From positions 75,960,372-76,024,371 of the forward strand of contig OY970824.1 of the NCBI GenBank assembly GCA_963853835.1: 64,000 nucleotides of DNA, read 5' to 3'. Below are positions 10,876 through 22,007 of this stretch, piece after piece; position 1 is the stretch's first letter; every line of letters starts with the position of its first letter. Under the pieces are notes generated by a model. The model worked only from the letters and a program-made list of their open reading frames with translations, made no database searches and was not told where the DNA came from. This DNA comes from Calendula officinalis (Eukaryota > Streptophyta > Magnoliopsida > Asterales > Asteraceae). The position numbers and the translations under genes were made by a program.

Positions 10876-12158
10876 ATGTTCTTGAAGTACTACTACGTAT
10901 TTATGCTAGCTCCCAGCGCCCAGAGAAGGATGCATTTAATGATTTTATTTTGGAAAAAAAAAGGAGTTTAATAACCAATCTGTGTTGTTTTACGTTAGGT
11001 AAAAATGTACACAACTCATCTAATATAGGCTCAAATATTCTCTCTGCTATAATTTTCTTTATTTCACATCCAATATAGTTAGCTACTAGAGAAACTGCAT
11101 ACACCAATGTAAATGAAATTATTTCCACCGTTTGTTTGGTAGGGGCAGAAAAAAGGAAACACAGATAAATCAAATTTTCAGAGAATTATCTCATTTGTAT
11201 TTCCAACGAGGATATTTCTCCTCCGCGCGTTGCTGCGGGGCTTTAGAATTTTTTTTTAGACAACGGATATATATTACAATTTTGTTTGGATTTTATTTAC
11301 TTGAATTAAGTCTAGACGTAAAGAAATTTAATGAATAACTTCTTTAAAATTAAATATTTTATTTTGTTTAATTATATGATAAATTAAGAATAATTATAAT
11401 ATTTTTGTTATTAGTATATAGTTCAGGGTGAAAAACTAAACTTATATAACCCTATTTATATAAAACACCCCTATTTAGGGGGTATTTTAAAACATTTTAA
11501 AACCCCATTTACATATCCTGCCACGTGATATGTTGCCAGCATCTCAATAACCATTTTTGGCTTTTTCTATAATCTGAACGGAACGGAACGGAACGGAAGG
11601 GAGTTCTTGTTTTCAAATGAACAGTGGCCCTTGAATCATGAATGTATATACGAGTATTATGCTTACCGCGTGATGCTGCGGAGTTTAAAACATACATCTT
11701 TTACGCTAAGATTTGGATTTGGTTATTTGGACATACTAATTAGCATGTAATTACTATTTTTTAATAAATTAAACCTTTTTTGTTGCTATCAATTTCTTGA
11801 ACATTTTACTTTCAAATTATTAGCGAGATGTTTATAAAAGTTTAATAGTAATAAATAAAATGTTTCAATTTAATGTTTAGCCTCAAAGAACCACTTGAGC
11901 CTTAAAACCTCCTGCTGAAGCCACTATGACAAAGACTTTTACAAGTTCTAGTTCCTTCCATCGTAATATATTATATAATTGAATTGCTAAAACGGGATTG
12001 TTAATACAATCTCACGTGGTCAATTATTATTGGCAGATAACTAAACGGGATTCTTCTTTGTAATGAACAGTACCTTATGAACCATAATTGTATATATAGA
12101 GAATAAGTAGTAATTCCATCCATTTTTTGAAGATATGATGATAAATGAGTTTTCTTTA
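10876..12158. other. Non-coding DNA upstream of the UGT relic
   Basis: No gene supported. The first 80 bases (TGTTCTTGAAG..., ATTTATGCTAGCTC, CATTTAATGAT) resemble 13,635-13,710, suggesting an old duplicated UGT upstream flank. A GC-rich hairpin (CCGCGCGTTGCTGCGG, near 11,222-11,237) resembles Helitron 3' hairpins but lacks a clear CTRR end. A short GGAAC repeat lies at about 11,578-11,600. The matching stretch in copy 2 is 29,926-31,210. Confidence 0.4.
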
Positions 12159-13068
12159 AAGGGATAATTTCATATATATCCTTGTAAATTTTCAATATTA
12201 CATATATATCCTTGCAAACTTCATTATTACGTGTATATCCTTCAAAAACTTCAAAATTCTCACATATATCCTTTTACCCAATTTTAATAATATTTAAATC
12301 TTTTAAAATTTAAAAAACATAAATCCTAATCTAAGTACCCTAAATACCCTTAAATTCTTCTCTTTTGTTTTGTGTGTCGTTATCTTAAAAGTTTCGAATG
12401 TGGTCGTCATCTTCTTTTCTAGGTTCGATTATTGTCTATTCCATCCATTATCATACAATACAAACTCACTTTGTGTGAGCCAATAAGAACGACATACTCC
12501 TTTCTCCCATTTCTCATATTCCCATCCCGCCGCCCGTATTTTCTCCGACAACCACTATCCGTTATCAAACTGGTGATTGACAATCAAAACACCACCGTTG
12601 TCCATGAAATCAATCCAATGGACAGCCGTATTATGGTGCATCTCTATTTATGTCAATGAATTTTAATAATTTTTATAATTTATTTGGGTTTAATTAGTAT
12701 GTTTATGTAATGCACTCTGCTGGAGGACCTAATGAAAAAGATAACAATTGGCCTCCATGGTTGAAACCACTGATTCGTGAAAGTTATTTTTTTTCAATGC
12801 AAATTACATTCAGTTTCGTATGTAGGTGGATAAAGATGAAGACACCCAAAACAAAAGAAGATTTAAGGGTATTTAGGGTATTTTACTATTAATTTAAATT
12901 AAGTTTTATGATTTTTAAATTTTAAAATATTTAAATATTATTAAATTAGGTAAAAGGGTATATGTGAGAATTTTGAAGTTTTGGAATGATATACACGTAA
13001 AAATAAAATTTGCAAGGATATATATGTAATATTGGAATTTTGCAAGGATATATATGAAATTATCCCTT
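12159..13068. mobile_element. Long-TIR non-autonomous DNA element (about 910 bp), copy 1
   Basis: Both ends carry inverted repeats of more than 200 bp, beginning AAGGGATAATTTCATATATA and ending with its complement (TATATATGAAATTATCCCTT). The arms include repeated TATATCCTTG units. The middle (about 12,400-12,830) is non-coding as far as I can see. Long TIRs suggest a Mutator-like (MULE) element. The flanks TTTCTTTAA and ATTATTTAA match at 7 of 9 positions, a possible decayed 9-bp target duplication. Confidence 0.65.
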
Positions 13069-15530
13069 ATTATTTAAAAGGTAGTTATTTTTATAGCACA
13101 CAATTTAACCTATACATCACAATAAGTGTTTTATTTATCTACAGTTTAACTTGTACATTGTGATACAAACATCAAAATATGTGGTGTAAAAATTAATTTC
13201 TTTATTGAAAAGAGTATTTCTTTTTAAGGGAGAAATCAATTTTACTCATTTTTTAAATGAGAATACATGCGTATATTTTGACTTTTTGAAGTCAACTTTT
13301 AGATGAAGATAATTGTTTTTCACTTCTTTGAAGTTAGGGCTTTTAATTTTTAATTTTGATTGTATGAAAGAAAAAACTAAATAAATGAAGTAAACTAATG
13401 ACATTAATGTAATTATTAACCATCTTATTTATTTGGTTTTGCTATCATATAATTTCTCAGACAATTTTATTTATCTATTTTATCTCATTTATTTAAATTT
13501 CTCTCTACTAAAATTGAATGGCCAAAACCCATTGCTAAGAGCTATTAGCAACGATACTAGCAATGACAATCAGCAGTTGGTATATGATGATGATAAAGAT
13601 GAATCAAGAACAAGGGGCAGTTATTTGTTCTTGAAGCATTCCATATTTATGCTAGCTCTCAGATCGTCCGAAAAAAGATGACATTTAATGATATCATTAT
13701 TTGAATAAGCGAGTTCGCCGATTCAACGAATTTCTAATTGTTAGGCATGAAACTTAATACAAAATATTGATTAAAACTTGATATTTTATCTCTTACCCCA
13801 TTTTTTAATTTTCTATTCTCAGTCAACTTTTTAAGAGATGGTGACTCGAATTAGATATGAGATATGATTGATTTATATAAAATTTTCTTATTTCTCAGCC
13901 TTCTCGAATTCAAAAGAATTCTTGATCAGCTAGTCTTTCCCCAATATCATTTTTTGAATTTTTTCTATTTAGAAGGTACCAAAACCCATAATTAATATTC
14001 CTTTTATTCACCCGATTGTAGCAGGTGGAGCTGAAATTATGAAGTACGCGAACAATCAATCAAGAAGGGATCTACATAATTGACCAAACACACAGTTATA
14101 TTGCTAACTTGAATTCTTTGATGGCTATGCACGCCAAGTTTTGCGAGTTCTGAAGTACATGGAAGGTGTTTGATGAAATGCGAATATCATGGAAACTAGA
14201 TTAGTGTTCTTCAGTGGCAAAACTCATTTCCTAAAAGAAAATATTGTTTTCTATACATAGTCATAACTTACCTCTTACAGAGTGCTGGAGTAATAGGGTT
14301 GATACTGTAATCTTGGATTTAACGTAGGAATCGTGAATGACACTTTCTGAAATAGATATTTTGGGGTATCATGAAATTTTAACTATTAGGATAATTCCTA
14401 AGAATCAAATTATGAATTAGGCACGATTTCTAATTAACGGTTTTGACTAATTTCTCACCTTATGGAATGCATCGAAATCATCTTGAATTTATAGAAGTGT
14501 AAAATCTTCACCCGCTAACTTGTACAACAACCAAAGGATGAAACAACCTATGAGATACATATTATTTCCTTCCATTATACTAAAATTAAATATGTGACAT
14601 TAAAATCACCAACACGCACATTCTTGCGTATATATTGCAACAAAAACATCCATCTACTAGGTAAAGTATGTTATTATATTTCACATGATGGCTAATTTTT
14701 AGTAATTACATTTGTACTCATATCCATGCTATCTTTCACATGGTTCTTGATTCAGTTGCAGGGTGCCACTAACTGGGCCCATTTAACTGGCTACGCTTTC
14801 ATTTTAAAGTCTTTTTTTCCCTTCATATCGAGATTATAAAATTCAGCTGAGTAACTATGTTTATGTTTCACAAAATCCCGAAGCCTTTGCAAATTCTTTT
14901 ACAAGTAATTTAGTTTTACTTACATCTTAACTTTACTCTAGAAGTATGAGTCACTAGATGGGAAATGATTAGGTTGCAAGCGACCAATCATCATATTCAT
15001 ATCTGACGTGAATACTAGCAACATATATGGAGATGAAGGTTAGCCATTGTTAAACGAGCCGAGCTCGAACCTAGTCGAGCTCGGGCTCGGCTCGGCTCAT
15101 TTACACCCCTAACTTTACCTATAATTTAGTATTTTACGAATTGAAGTATCACTTATAGTGTTCATAAATTGAATGCAGAATCCAAATTACAAAATAGCCC
15201 TGGCCCAATGGGTGGGCGGGCTGGGTGACGGCCCAATTCATCAAAACTGTAATTCAAGAATCGTGTTTTACAGTCAACTTGATAGCTGGCTAGTTTAAAT
15301 TTTATTAATGTAATGACCTAAACTATTATTATAATGTATGACTTTGTAAATTCTTGACTGCCTTTTTTAGATATTTAGAATTGTTCTCTTTTTAGCTAAA
15401 CTAATATTTAAAACTGAAAGATATAAACCCAAGTAGATCACTTCATTTTTTATAGTTAACCCGGTGACAAACAAACTATCAATAAAAGACTCCAACGCTA
15501 GTAGTGACATAGAGTAATTATTTATGTTTC
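13069..15530. other. Intergenic region between the long-TIR element and the UGT gene, copy 1
   Basis: No gene supported. Copy 1 has about 80 bp (around 13,110-13,190) absent from copy 2. Near 13,635 there is similarity to the upstream flank of the UGT relic. A fragment rich in GAGCCGAGC/GCTCGGCTC (15,055-15,107) is related to the element at 47,499-48,025. Confidence 0.4.
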
Positions 15531-16988
15531 CTAGAATTGGCTAATGAATTCCATTCCAGACAAACAATCTTCAATAAACTTACGAATTGAAATGTAAGAT
15601 GAACCATTTAAGCTCATTGCTTCATGTGCACTTTTCTTTAATATCTTGACTTTTTCTCTCATCATCTTCCCTTCTTCACCCTCCATTAAAATCCTAACCA
15701 TCCTCTCTATCTCATGCCTTCCAACCACTTTCATTGTTGGCAACACTTGCGGTCTCACCGCCACCTTCATGTCCTCCGTTAACATGGTTGCATTCATCTT
15801 TTGCTCTGCATACAATGGCCACCCTATCATCGGTACCCCACTCGTAACAGCCTCTAACGTTGAGTTCCATCCACAATGTGTCAAAAACCCACCCACTGAC
15901 GGATGATTCAAAATCTCCACCTGTGGTGCCCATGATGGCACCACAAACCCCACCTTTTGGGTTCTGCTCAAGAACCCGTCTGGAAAATAAATTGGTGGAC
16001 CATCCGGTCCAACTTGATCATGATTCCCGGGTCTAAAATAAGACCCGTCTGAACCATGTACACTGGGTGGTGGCCGTACCACCCAGACAAATCTTTGTTG
16101 GCTTAACTCCAACCCCCAAGCCAACTCTTTCATTTGGTCGGCCGATATAGTTCCACCACTCCCAAACGACACATATATAACCGACTGTTCCGGTTGTTTG
16201 TCGAGCCACTCAATCACCTCGCTCCTCGAATGACCAACCGGTTGATCAGATCTTTTGGTTATTGGACCAACCGTGTAAATTGGTTTATTTTTTAACACGG
16301 ACCGAAAAACCTCATTGTTTCTTAGAGCATCGAGAGTTTGAGGTTCAAGATCTTCCCATGTGTTAATCAACATACCGTCTGTCAGTGTCACACCAACCGA
16401 GGCGTCCAAATAAACCCGATACACTTCATCATCCCGGTCCAGCATAGGATCCACAAGTTCTTCCGGTCGAACCGGTTTACAGCCGGGTATCTCCAACGGC
16501 TCAGTTTGGTCAACATATTGACCCACCACATCCTTATCAAGCACCGGAGAGTACGCGAAAAGTCCGGTGAACCATGCGTTGCCAGTGACAAACACGTATT
16601 TCGGGATTTTAAATTCTTCAGCGATAACCCAAGATTCTGTGGAGAAAATATCGCCGATGAGGACGTCAGGAGGAGGGTCCATGGAGGCTATGGTGGTACG
16701 AATCGTAGGTACTGTTTCCCGCATCATGACACAAAGTTGTGTGACGGCAGGAGAAACGAGGGAGGAGATGTCTGGAGCAGGGATTGGGATGAGACGTAGG
16801 TCGTTGTTGGCGGTGATTAAGCTGGTGACAAGTTGAGATTGGGCCGATGAGGAGGTGGTGGTGACGGAGAGGACGGTGACATGGAGGTTGTGATCGACGA
16901 CAAGACGGTGACCAAACAATAACACGGGGCCTAAATGGCCAATGCCGGGACTGGCTAGTAATGCTACGTGGAGTTTTTTCCTAGGCAT
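15531..16988 (-). CDS. UDP-glycosyltransferase, UGT72 type, copy 1
   Basis: This intact intronless gene encodes 485 aa from ATG 16,988 (MPRKKLHVALLASPGIGH). The frame is open 12 nt further upstream but offers only TTG there. It is a GT-B fold enzyme that transfers glucose from UDP-glucose to a small hydrophobic acceptor in the cytosol. Catalytic His18 is in SPGIGH, with the probable partner Asp113 in IGDIFSTES. The PSPG box spans 353-396, from WAPQVEILNHP through HCGWNS (371-376) to AEQ, and ends in Gln, the residue typical of UDP-glucose users. It resembles arbutin/hydroquinone glucosyltransferases and anthocyanidin 3-O-glucosyltransferase 5 (UGT72 group), whose acceptors are phenolics, monolignols or flavonoids. 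The actual acceptor cannot be read from sequence. The copy-2 protein is identical. Confidence 0.95.
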   Translation of the reverse strand: MPRKKLHVALLASPGIGHLGPVLLFGHRLVVDHNLHVTVLSVTTTSSSAQSQLVTSLITANNDLRLIPIPAPDISSLVSPAVTQLCVMMRETVPTIRTTIASMDPPPDVLIGDIFSTESWVIAEEFKIPKYVFVTGNAWFTGLFAYSPVLDKDVVGQYVDQTEPLEIPGCKPVRPEELVDPMLDRDDEVYRVYLDASVGVTLTDGMLINTWEDLEPQTLDALRNNEVFRSVLKNKPIYTVGPITKRSDQPVGHSRSEVIEWLDKQPEQSVIYVSFGSGGTISADQMKELAWGLELSQQRFVWVVRPPPSVHGSDGSYFRPGNHDQVGPDGPPIYFPDGFLSRTQKVGFVVPSWAPQVEILNHPSVGGFLTHCGWNSTLEAVTSGVPMIGWPLYAEQKMNATMLTEDMKVAVRPQVLPTMKVVGRHEIERMVRILMEGEEGKMMREKVKILKKSAHEAMSLNGSSYISIRKFIEDCLSGMEFISQF

Positions 16989-17031
16989 AATCACAAACAA
17001 ATGAAATGATTCTTGTGGTGTTTTCTTGGTC

Positions 17032-17037
17032 TATATA
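17032..17037 (-). promoter_or_regulatory. Probable TATA box of UGT copy 1
   Basis: TATATA (minus strand) lies about 45 bp upstream of the ATG at 16,988, predicting a leader of only 10-20 nt. A MITE starts 25 bp further upstream at 17,063, so native proximal promoter between them is very short. The same arrangement is at 36,004-36,009 in copy 2. Confidence 0.55.
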
Positions 17038-17062
17038 TTATGTGCAGGGGCCTTAAAACTTA

Positions 17063-17307
17063 CTCCCGAGTCCCGTCCATAAGATTATTTAGGTGATAGT
17101 TAGTAGTGAGATCAATAATAATATTTTTGATTAAAATATAAGATTAGATTGGAGAGAGAAATATAATTAGTGGACATTAATGGTGAGGTTCTTTGTAATA
17201 CTAATATTTTATTATGTATGATCCATCAAATGTAAGAAATGTAAACTTTTTTCTAGGACAAATTAAAATTTAGTAAGAAATGTGAAATTTTTTGTGGGAC
17301 GAGAGAG
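17063..17307. mobile_element. Stowaway-type MITE in the UGT promoter, copy 1 (245 bp)
   Basis: Imperfect terminal inverted repeats (CTCCCGAGTCCCGTCC / GGGACGAGAGAG) are flanked by TA on both sides (17,061-17,062, 17,308-17,309). It is related to the element at 3,131-3,361. It separates the probable UGT TATA box from all older upstream sequence. Confidence 0.8.
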
Positions 17308-20300
17308 TACAACCCTACAAAACAGTACTTTGGCTTTTTATCTCATCAATTTAATTTTTATTTATTGATATTTTGTTTGGCCTTATTGTGTTCTATTGTA
17401 TTCTTTTGACTTCATCAATATATACTTTTTAATCAAATTTATGTACTTAAAATAGGAGACAATTAAGACTGTCCGTAACGCTAGAGGACGCGACCTCCGT
17501 CCACATGCGTCTCATTGATAAGGGACGCACCCCTGCCGTTACACCATCACTCCTGCGACACGTCCCGATGCCTTATTGGTCGTCCAGACGACCGGAAAGG
17601 GTCGAAGTGAAAAGGAAGGGAAAAGAAGGGAAAGGAAAGGGAAGGAGTTTGGTCGCCGGTTACATGGGCTTGGTCAGGATTTTTCATGTGTTTGGTCGTA
17701 GGTGGAAAAGTTGATGTGGCGCTGACGTGTTAGAGGTGACCACTGAAATGGTGGTCACCCATTACCCATAGTCTAAGAACTATTAAAATGACTTTGTTTT
17801 TATCAATTGCGGACGATAACACGTCGAATTATAAAATTTTCATTAAGTTTTTTTTAATACAAGACAACACTTTTTACCCAAAATATATACGTTAAACAAC
17901 TCATAAAAATTATTTTCTTTATCTTTTATTCTTTTGCAAAAAGTAGAATGAGTATTTTCGTCATTAAAATAACATGTTTCTAGCTTCAATTGTTAAGAGT
18001 GAGTATTACAAATGACATAAGTACGTCTAGGCATCAAGGGTTACGGAAAAGTTTCGAGTTGTGACACATTCCACCCTTAATTTGCATCCTTGGGAAATTT
18101 TGGAATGGGGATATTTATAGTTCTAGAAAGTCCAGGAAAGATACCTTTAGTGATAATGTAAAAAAATAAATAGGTAAAGGTGATCATCTCTTAGCTTAAA
18201 CTGGGTTTACTACTTTAGTAGACTTGTAACCCCTCGATCGCTAGACTTATGTCGTTTGAAACTGGTTCTGCTATTTTACTAGTCCTTGTTAGTTTAATTA
18301 TATTCGCTAAAAATAAGCTAGCTTATGTAAAGGATTTACAAATACATAAATAAAATAATTTAGGTATTCAAAAGATATTGCCTTTCATGCTTTTATGCTT
18401 GAGCCAACCCTACGTCCTAGACAATGAACAAATTAGTCTCAAAAGTATTTATTGAAAGTACAGTAAGTCTATCGTACAATTAATACTTCCCTAAAATTCT
18501 TAAATGAATTCGGGTTTTTGAAAATAACAGTACGTGATCTATGTATCACTAATTTTAGCTATTCGGCACTAAATTGTGTTATAGCCTATCATGCGTACGG
18601 TGTTTAAAATTAATCGGTATCTGAATATCCAATATTATATATGAAATTTGATATTAAATCATCTGAAAATTCCGATATCCGAAATATCCGAATTTTTTAA
18701 TTTGGATTGCGACTTTCATAATTTTCGGGCATATCCAAATTCTTTTTCCTACTTTTGTATTTTTAATTAATACACAAAATTAATACAAGTAAATGTTGAA
18801 CAATTATAATGATATATTTTGTTTTCCATAGTATAAAGTAGTTTTGAATTAAAAGCGAAAGATATTAATTTGAAAATTCATGTAGATGTGAGCAGTTAAT
18901 TTGATTAAACATTTACACTGAATGCAAATATTGGACAAAATATTGGAAATTTGCTCTAAACTGAGGCAGATGAGTAATTTTGATGATATACTATAATTTT
19001 TGCTAACATGTTTCCTTAAGGCTGGTGGTACGAAGTAATTCAATGGAACAACATTAAGTGTATAGTGGCGTCATCTCACGCCAAAATGAGCTGGCAGCTC
19101 TAATTGGCGTCGTGAAGTCACACCAAGTCTCGTACAATCGTTTTCACGCCGAGTAATGTCTGATTTTTGTGGGGAGTGTGAGTGAGGGTGTATATATGTG
19201 GGTCCCGATAGAGGTGTAATGATTTGAGTTACGAGAAAACAAGGTATGGTGCTAAGATATACCCAATGCTAAATGCATTTTTGCCTCTTTAACATTTTAA
19301 CACTCATCTCAAAATTATCATTCGTAGTTAATTAACATTTTTGTAACGCCCCTTTAGGACCTACAAAAAGTACCTCATACCAATCACAATTTAAAAATAA
19401 AAAAGGAAGAGAATATCTCATTTAGCGGACTTCATTCTCTTGGCGAAACTATTTTGGCGGAAGACATGTATTGCAAAGTGCCATTTGACGGTGCGAAAAC
19501 CACTTTGGCGTGGAATACTTAAACATATACATAAACAATAAATACTAATGTGTCTAGAAATAATAAATTATCGACCCATATGTTACAATATTAGTTGATA
19601 GAATATGTTGTTTTTATTATATTAAAGCAATAAAAATAATAAAAACATTTTAAAAACATATTATATTTATCGTAATTAAGATATTAAAATGAAAAATGTA
19701 AACGTACAAAACTCATATACTCCGTAATTGCATATAGAAAGAGGTTAAATTTTTTTTATATTAATGTAGTTTTCATCGTAATTGAAAATTTTATAGTAAT
19801 ATCTAAGTTTTTAACTTATTTAATAGGGGGGAAAACAAAAAATGGTAAAAATAATAACAACAAATATAAAAAGAAATTGATAAAATTGTACAATTAATTT
19901 TAGTTGAATAAAATGAGAAGAAGCTAAATTGAAATATTGAGAAAATAAAAAATACGGAGTATTAGATATGAATAAATGAGAAAAGGGGGAAAATGACATT
20001 CGGAAGTGGATGATCGAGGTGCACATGGTACTGTCAACTGTGCATCCTTAGCCACATTTTCATCCCCGTCAAATGCCAATAACTTGATGTGTCTTTATCA
20101 GTCTTGCAAAAGCTAGATTGTATATATTTGAAGATCGATCATGACTTGTCAAGCCACACATATGCAGGTTTTATTGGTATTACATCTAGAACAAATATGG
20201 GGCAGTGTACACATAATAACATAGACTAATAGTAAGACCAAATTTATATCGATCCTAAGAGAAATGATAGTTATTTTTAGTTCAAGCATAACAACTGTTT

Positions 20301-21086
20301 AGTTGAATAAACCGATAGACAAAATAAACATAAAATAAATAATTGCCAAAGTTATGAATCTTCAGAGTGAATAATGATAAGTAGTTGTTACAAATATTAA
20401 ATTATAACGATTTCATATAAAAGCTGCTCCCACCGGGATATTGAATAATAATTTCATTTCATCAAAAAAGTATACCTTCCACATTATCAACTTGGTCCAT
20501 GGTAATATAGAATAAAGATATAAGAAATTGCTAAATACTTGTAGCTGGAAACTAAGAATCAATAACAAAGTTAAACTAATCGATTGTAACTAATAATCAT
20601 ATAAGTTTTACAAAATCTTTACAATGCTATATAAATTAATTTATAACTACTAAATAACAAATCATTCAAGTTTCATAACATATTTCGGTAATTAGAACTA
20701 ATCTAATAAACATAAAATAAAGTAAGGAAATAAACATAAACATAAATTGTAATCTAATATTGAAATGCATAGAGTTTATGACAAGAAAATATAAAGATAA
20801 GGAGGTATCAACACCATGAAGATAACCTCGAAACAACTACTACGACTACATCGAAACTACTAATCTAATCTTTGTTGAGGAGTGGACACTCATCACTCCT
20901 GAGATGTCTTGGAATTGTAGAAATGAGATGTTATTTATAGGCTTGAAAAAGCTCCCAATGCGTCGGTTATATTGAAACTTCCCAGGAACGACTGAAATTG
21001 GTAAATGATCTTTAAGCTCGAAACATAACCATTTTAAGGACCAACGCCCCGCGTTGATGTCATTTTTACAGTTTAACTATTACATA
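17308..21086. other. Intergenic region upstream of UGT copy 1
   Basis: No gene supported. A GC-rich stretch (about 17,465-17,778) has loosely inverted ends (AAGACTGTCCGTAACG and CCCATAGTCTAAG) and may be a MITE. Degenerate CGGATATCCGA-like repeats occur near 18,610-18,740. A stretch with repeated GGCG/CGCC words (19,070-19,520) is of unknown origin. Confidence 0.4.
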
Positions 21087-21350
21087 CTCCCTCCGTCCCT
21101 AAATAAAGTTCCCATTTCACCTTTAAGTTTTGTCCATAAATAAAGTTCCCATTTTTAAAACTTAAGAGACCCACTTAATATAATAATATTATTACCAATA
21201 CTTTCACCACTAATTATCTCTTAAAACACTTTCTCTCTCCAATCAAACCTTATATTTTATTCAAAAGTAATACCAAATACACCACCACTAACTATCTCCT
21301 AAAATATTGTGCCCAACACAAATGGGAACTTTATTTAGGGACGGAGGGAG
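21087..21350. mobile_element. Stowaway MITE (264 bp), copy 1
   Basis: Near-perfect TIRs start CTCCCTCCGTCCCTAAATAA and end with the complement (TTATTTAGGGACGGAGGGAG), flanked by TA at 21,085-21,086 and 21,351-21,352. The copy-2 counterpart is 40,059-40,322. Beyond it, 21,640-21,960 has further CGGATATCCG-type repeats. Confidence 0.92.
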
Positions 21351-22007
21351 TATCACTTATATTGATACGGAGGTAGTATCATATTTCTTACCTATATTTT
21401 TGCCACATTGCGACTTCTATTACTAAAATGCGGACCTTATATATAATGAAATTATGAAATTGGGATTATTATTTAAGTTGTCGCCATTATTACTAGTAGC
21501 TGAGTCTCGCAACAACCACCAACTCAACAATTAACCATCATCAATTAGCCTTCTTTCCGTCTAAAACCATCAACCACACCTAGAAAACTTAACATCGTTA
21601 TCACACCAGTCTTAACAGCATATACAATTAACTTAGATGGTTTTCCTTGCTGGTGTTCAAAATCGGACCCTCGGATCATCCAAATTTCGGACAGTGGATT
21701 TCAGTATCCGAGCCCGTATCCAAAATTTTGAATATTCAAATTTTTCGGGTATCCGAATGCGGATATCGGAATATCTGAAAAAATCCAATTCCCAAATATA
21801 TATCGGATATTTTCTTAAACATATAGTATATAAAAAGGAAATATATATTTCGTATATTCAATATCCAAAGAGTTGAAAATTACTATATAAATCCGATATC
21901 CAAAATTTAGGTTTCCAACATTTCGGAATGGATTTTAGATACTTTAGGATATTGAGACACTGAATATTTTTATATCCCTAGTTTTCGTGAATACTATCAC
22001 TCTTATA

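Noticed and set aside
11222..11237. GC-rich hairpin CCGCGCGTTGCTGCGG (also 30,277 and 50,627) as further Helitron ends
   Set aside because: The hairpins look like Helitron 3' hairpins, but a CTRR terminus is absent at the right distance and no empty site is available.
12432..12892. Small open frames inside the long-TIR element
   Set aside because: No domain features; they lie in transposon DNA.
16338..16799. 153-codon frame antisense to the UGT (also 35,310)
   Set aside because: Antisense shadow of a conserved coding sequence; no independent support.
17505..17714. Short open frame in the GC-rich stretch upstream of the UGT (also 36,477)
   Set aside because: Low complexity, no family resemblance; more likely part of a MITE-like repeat.
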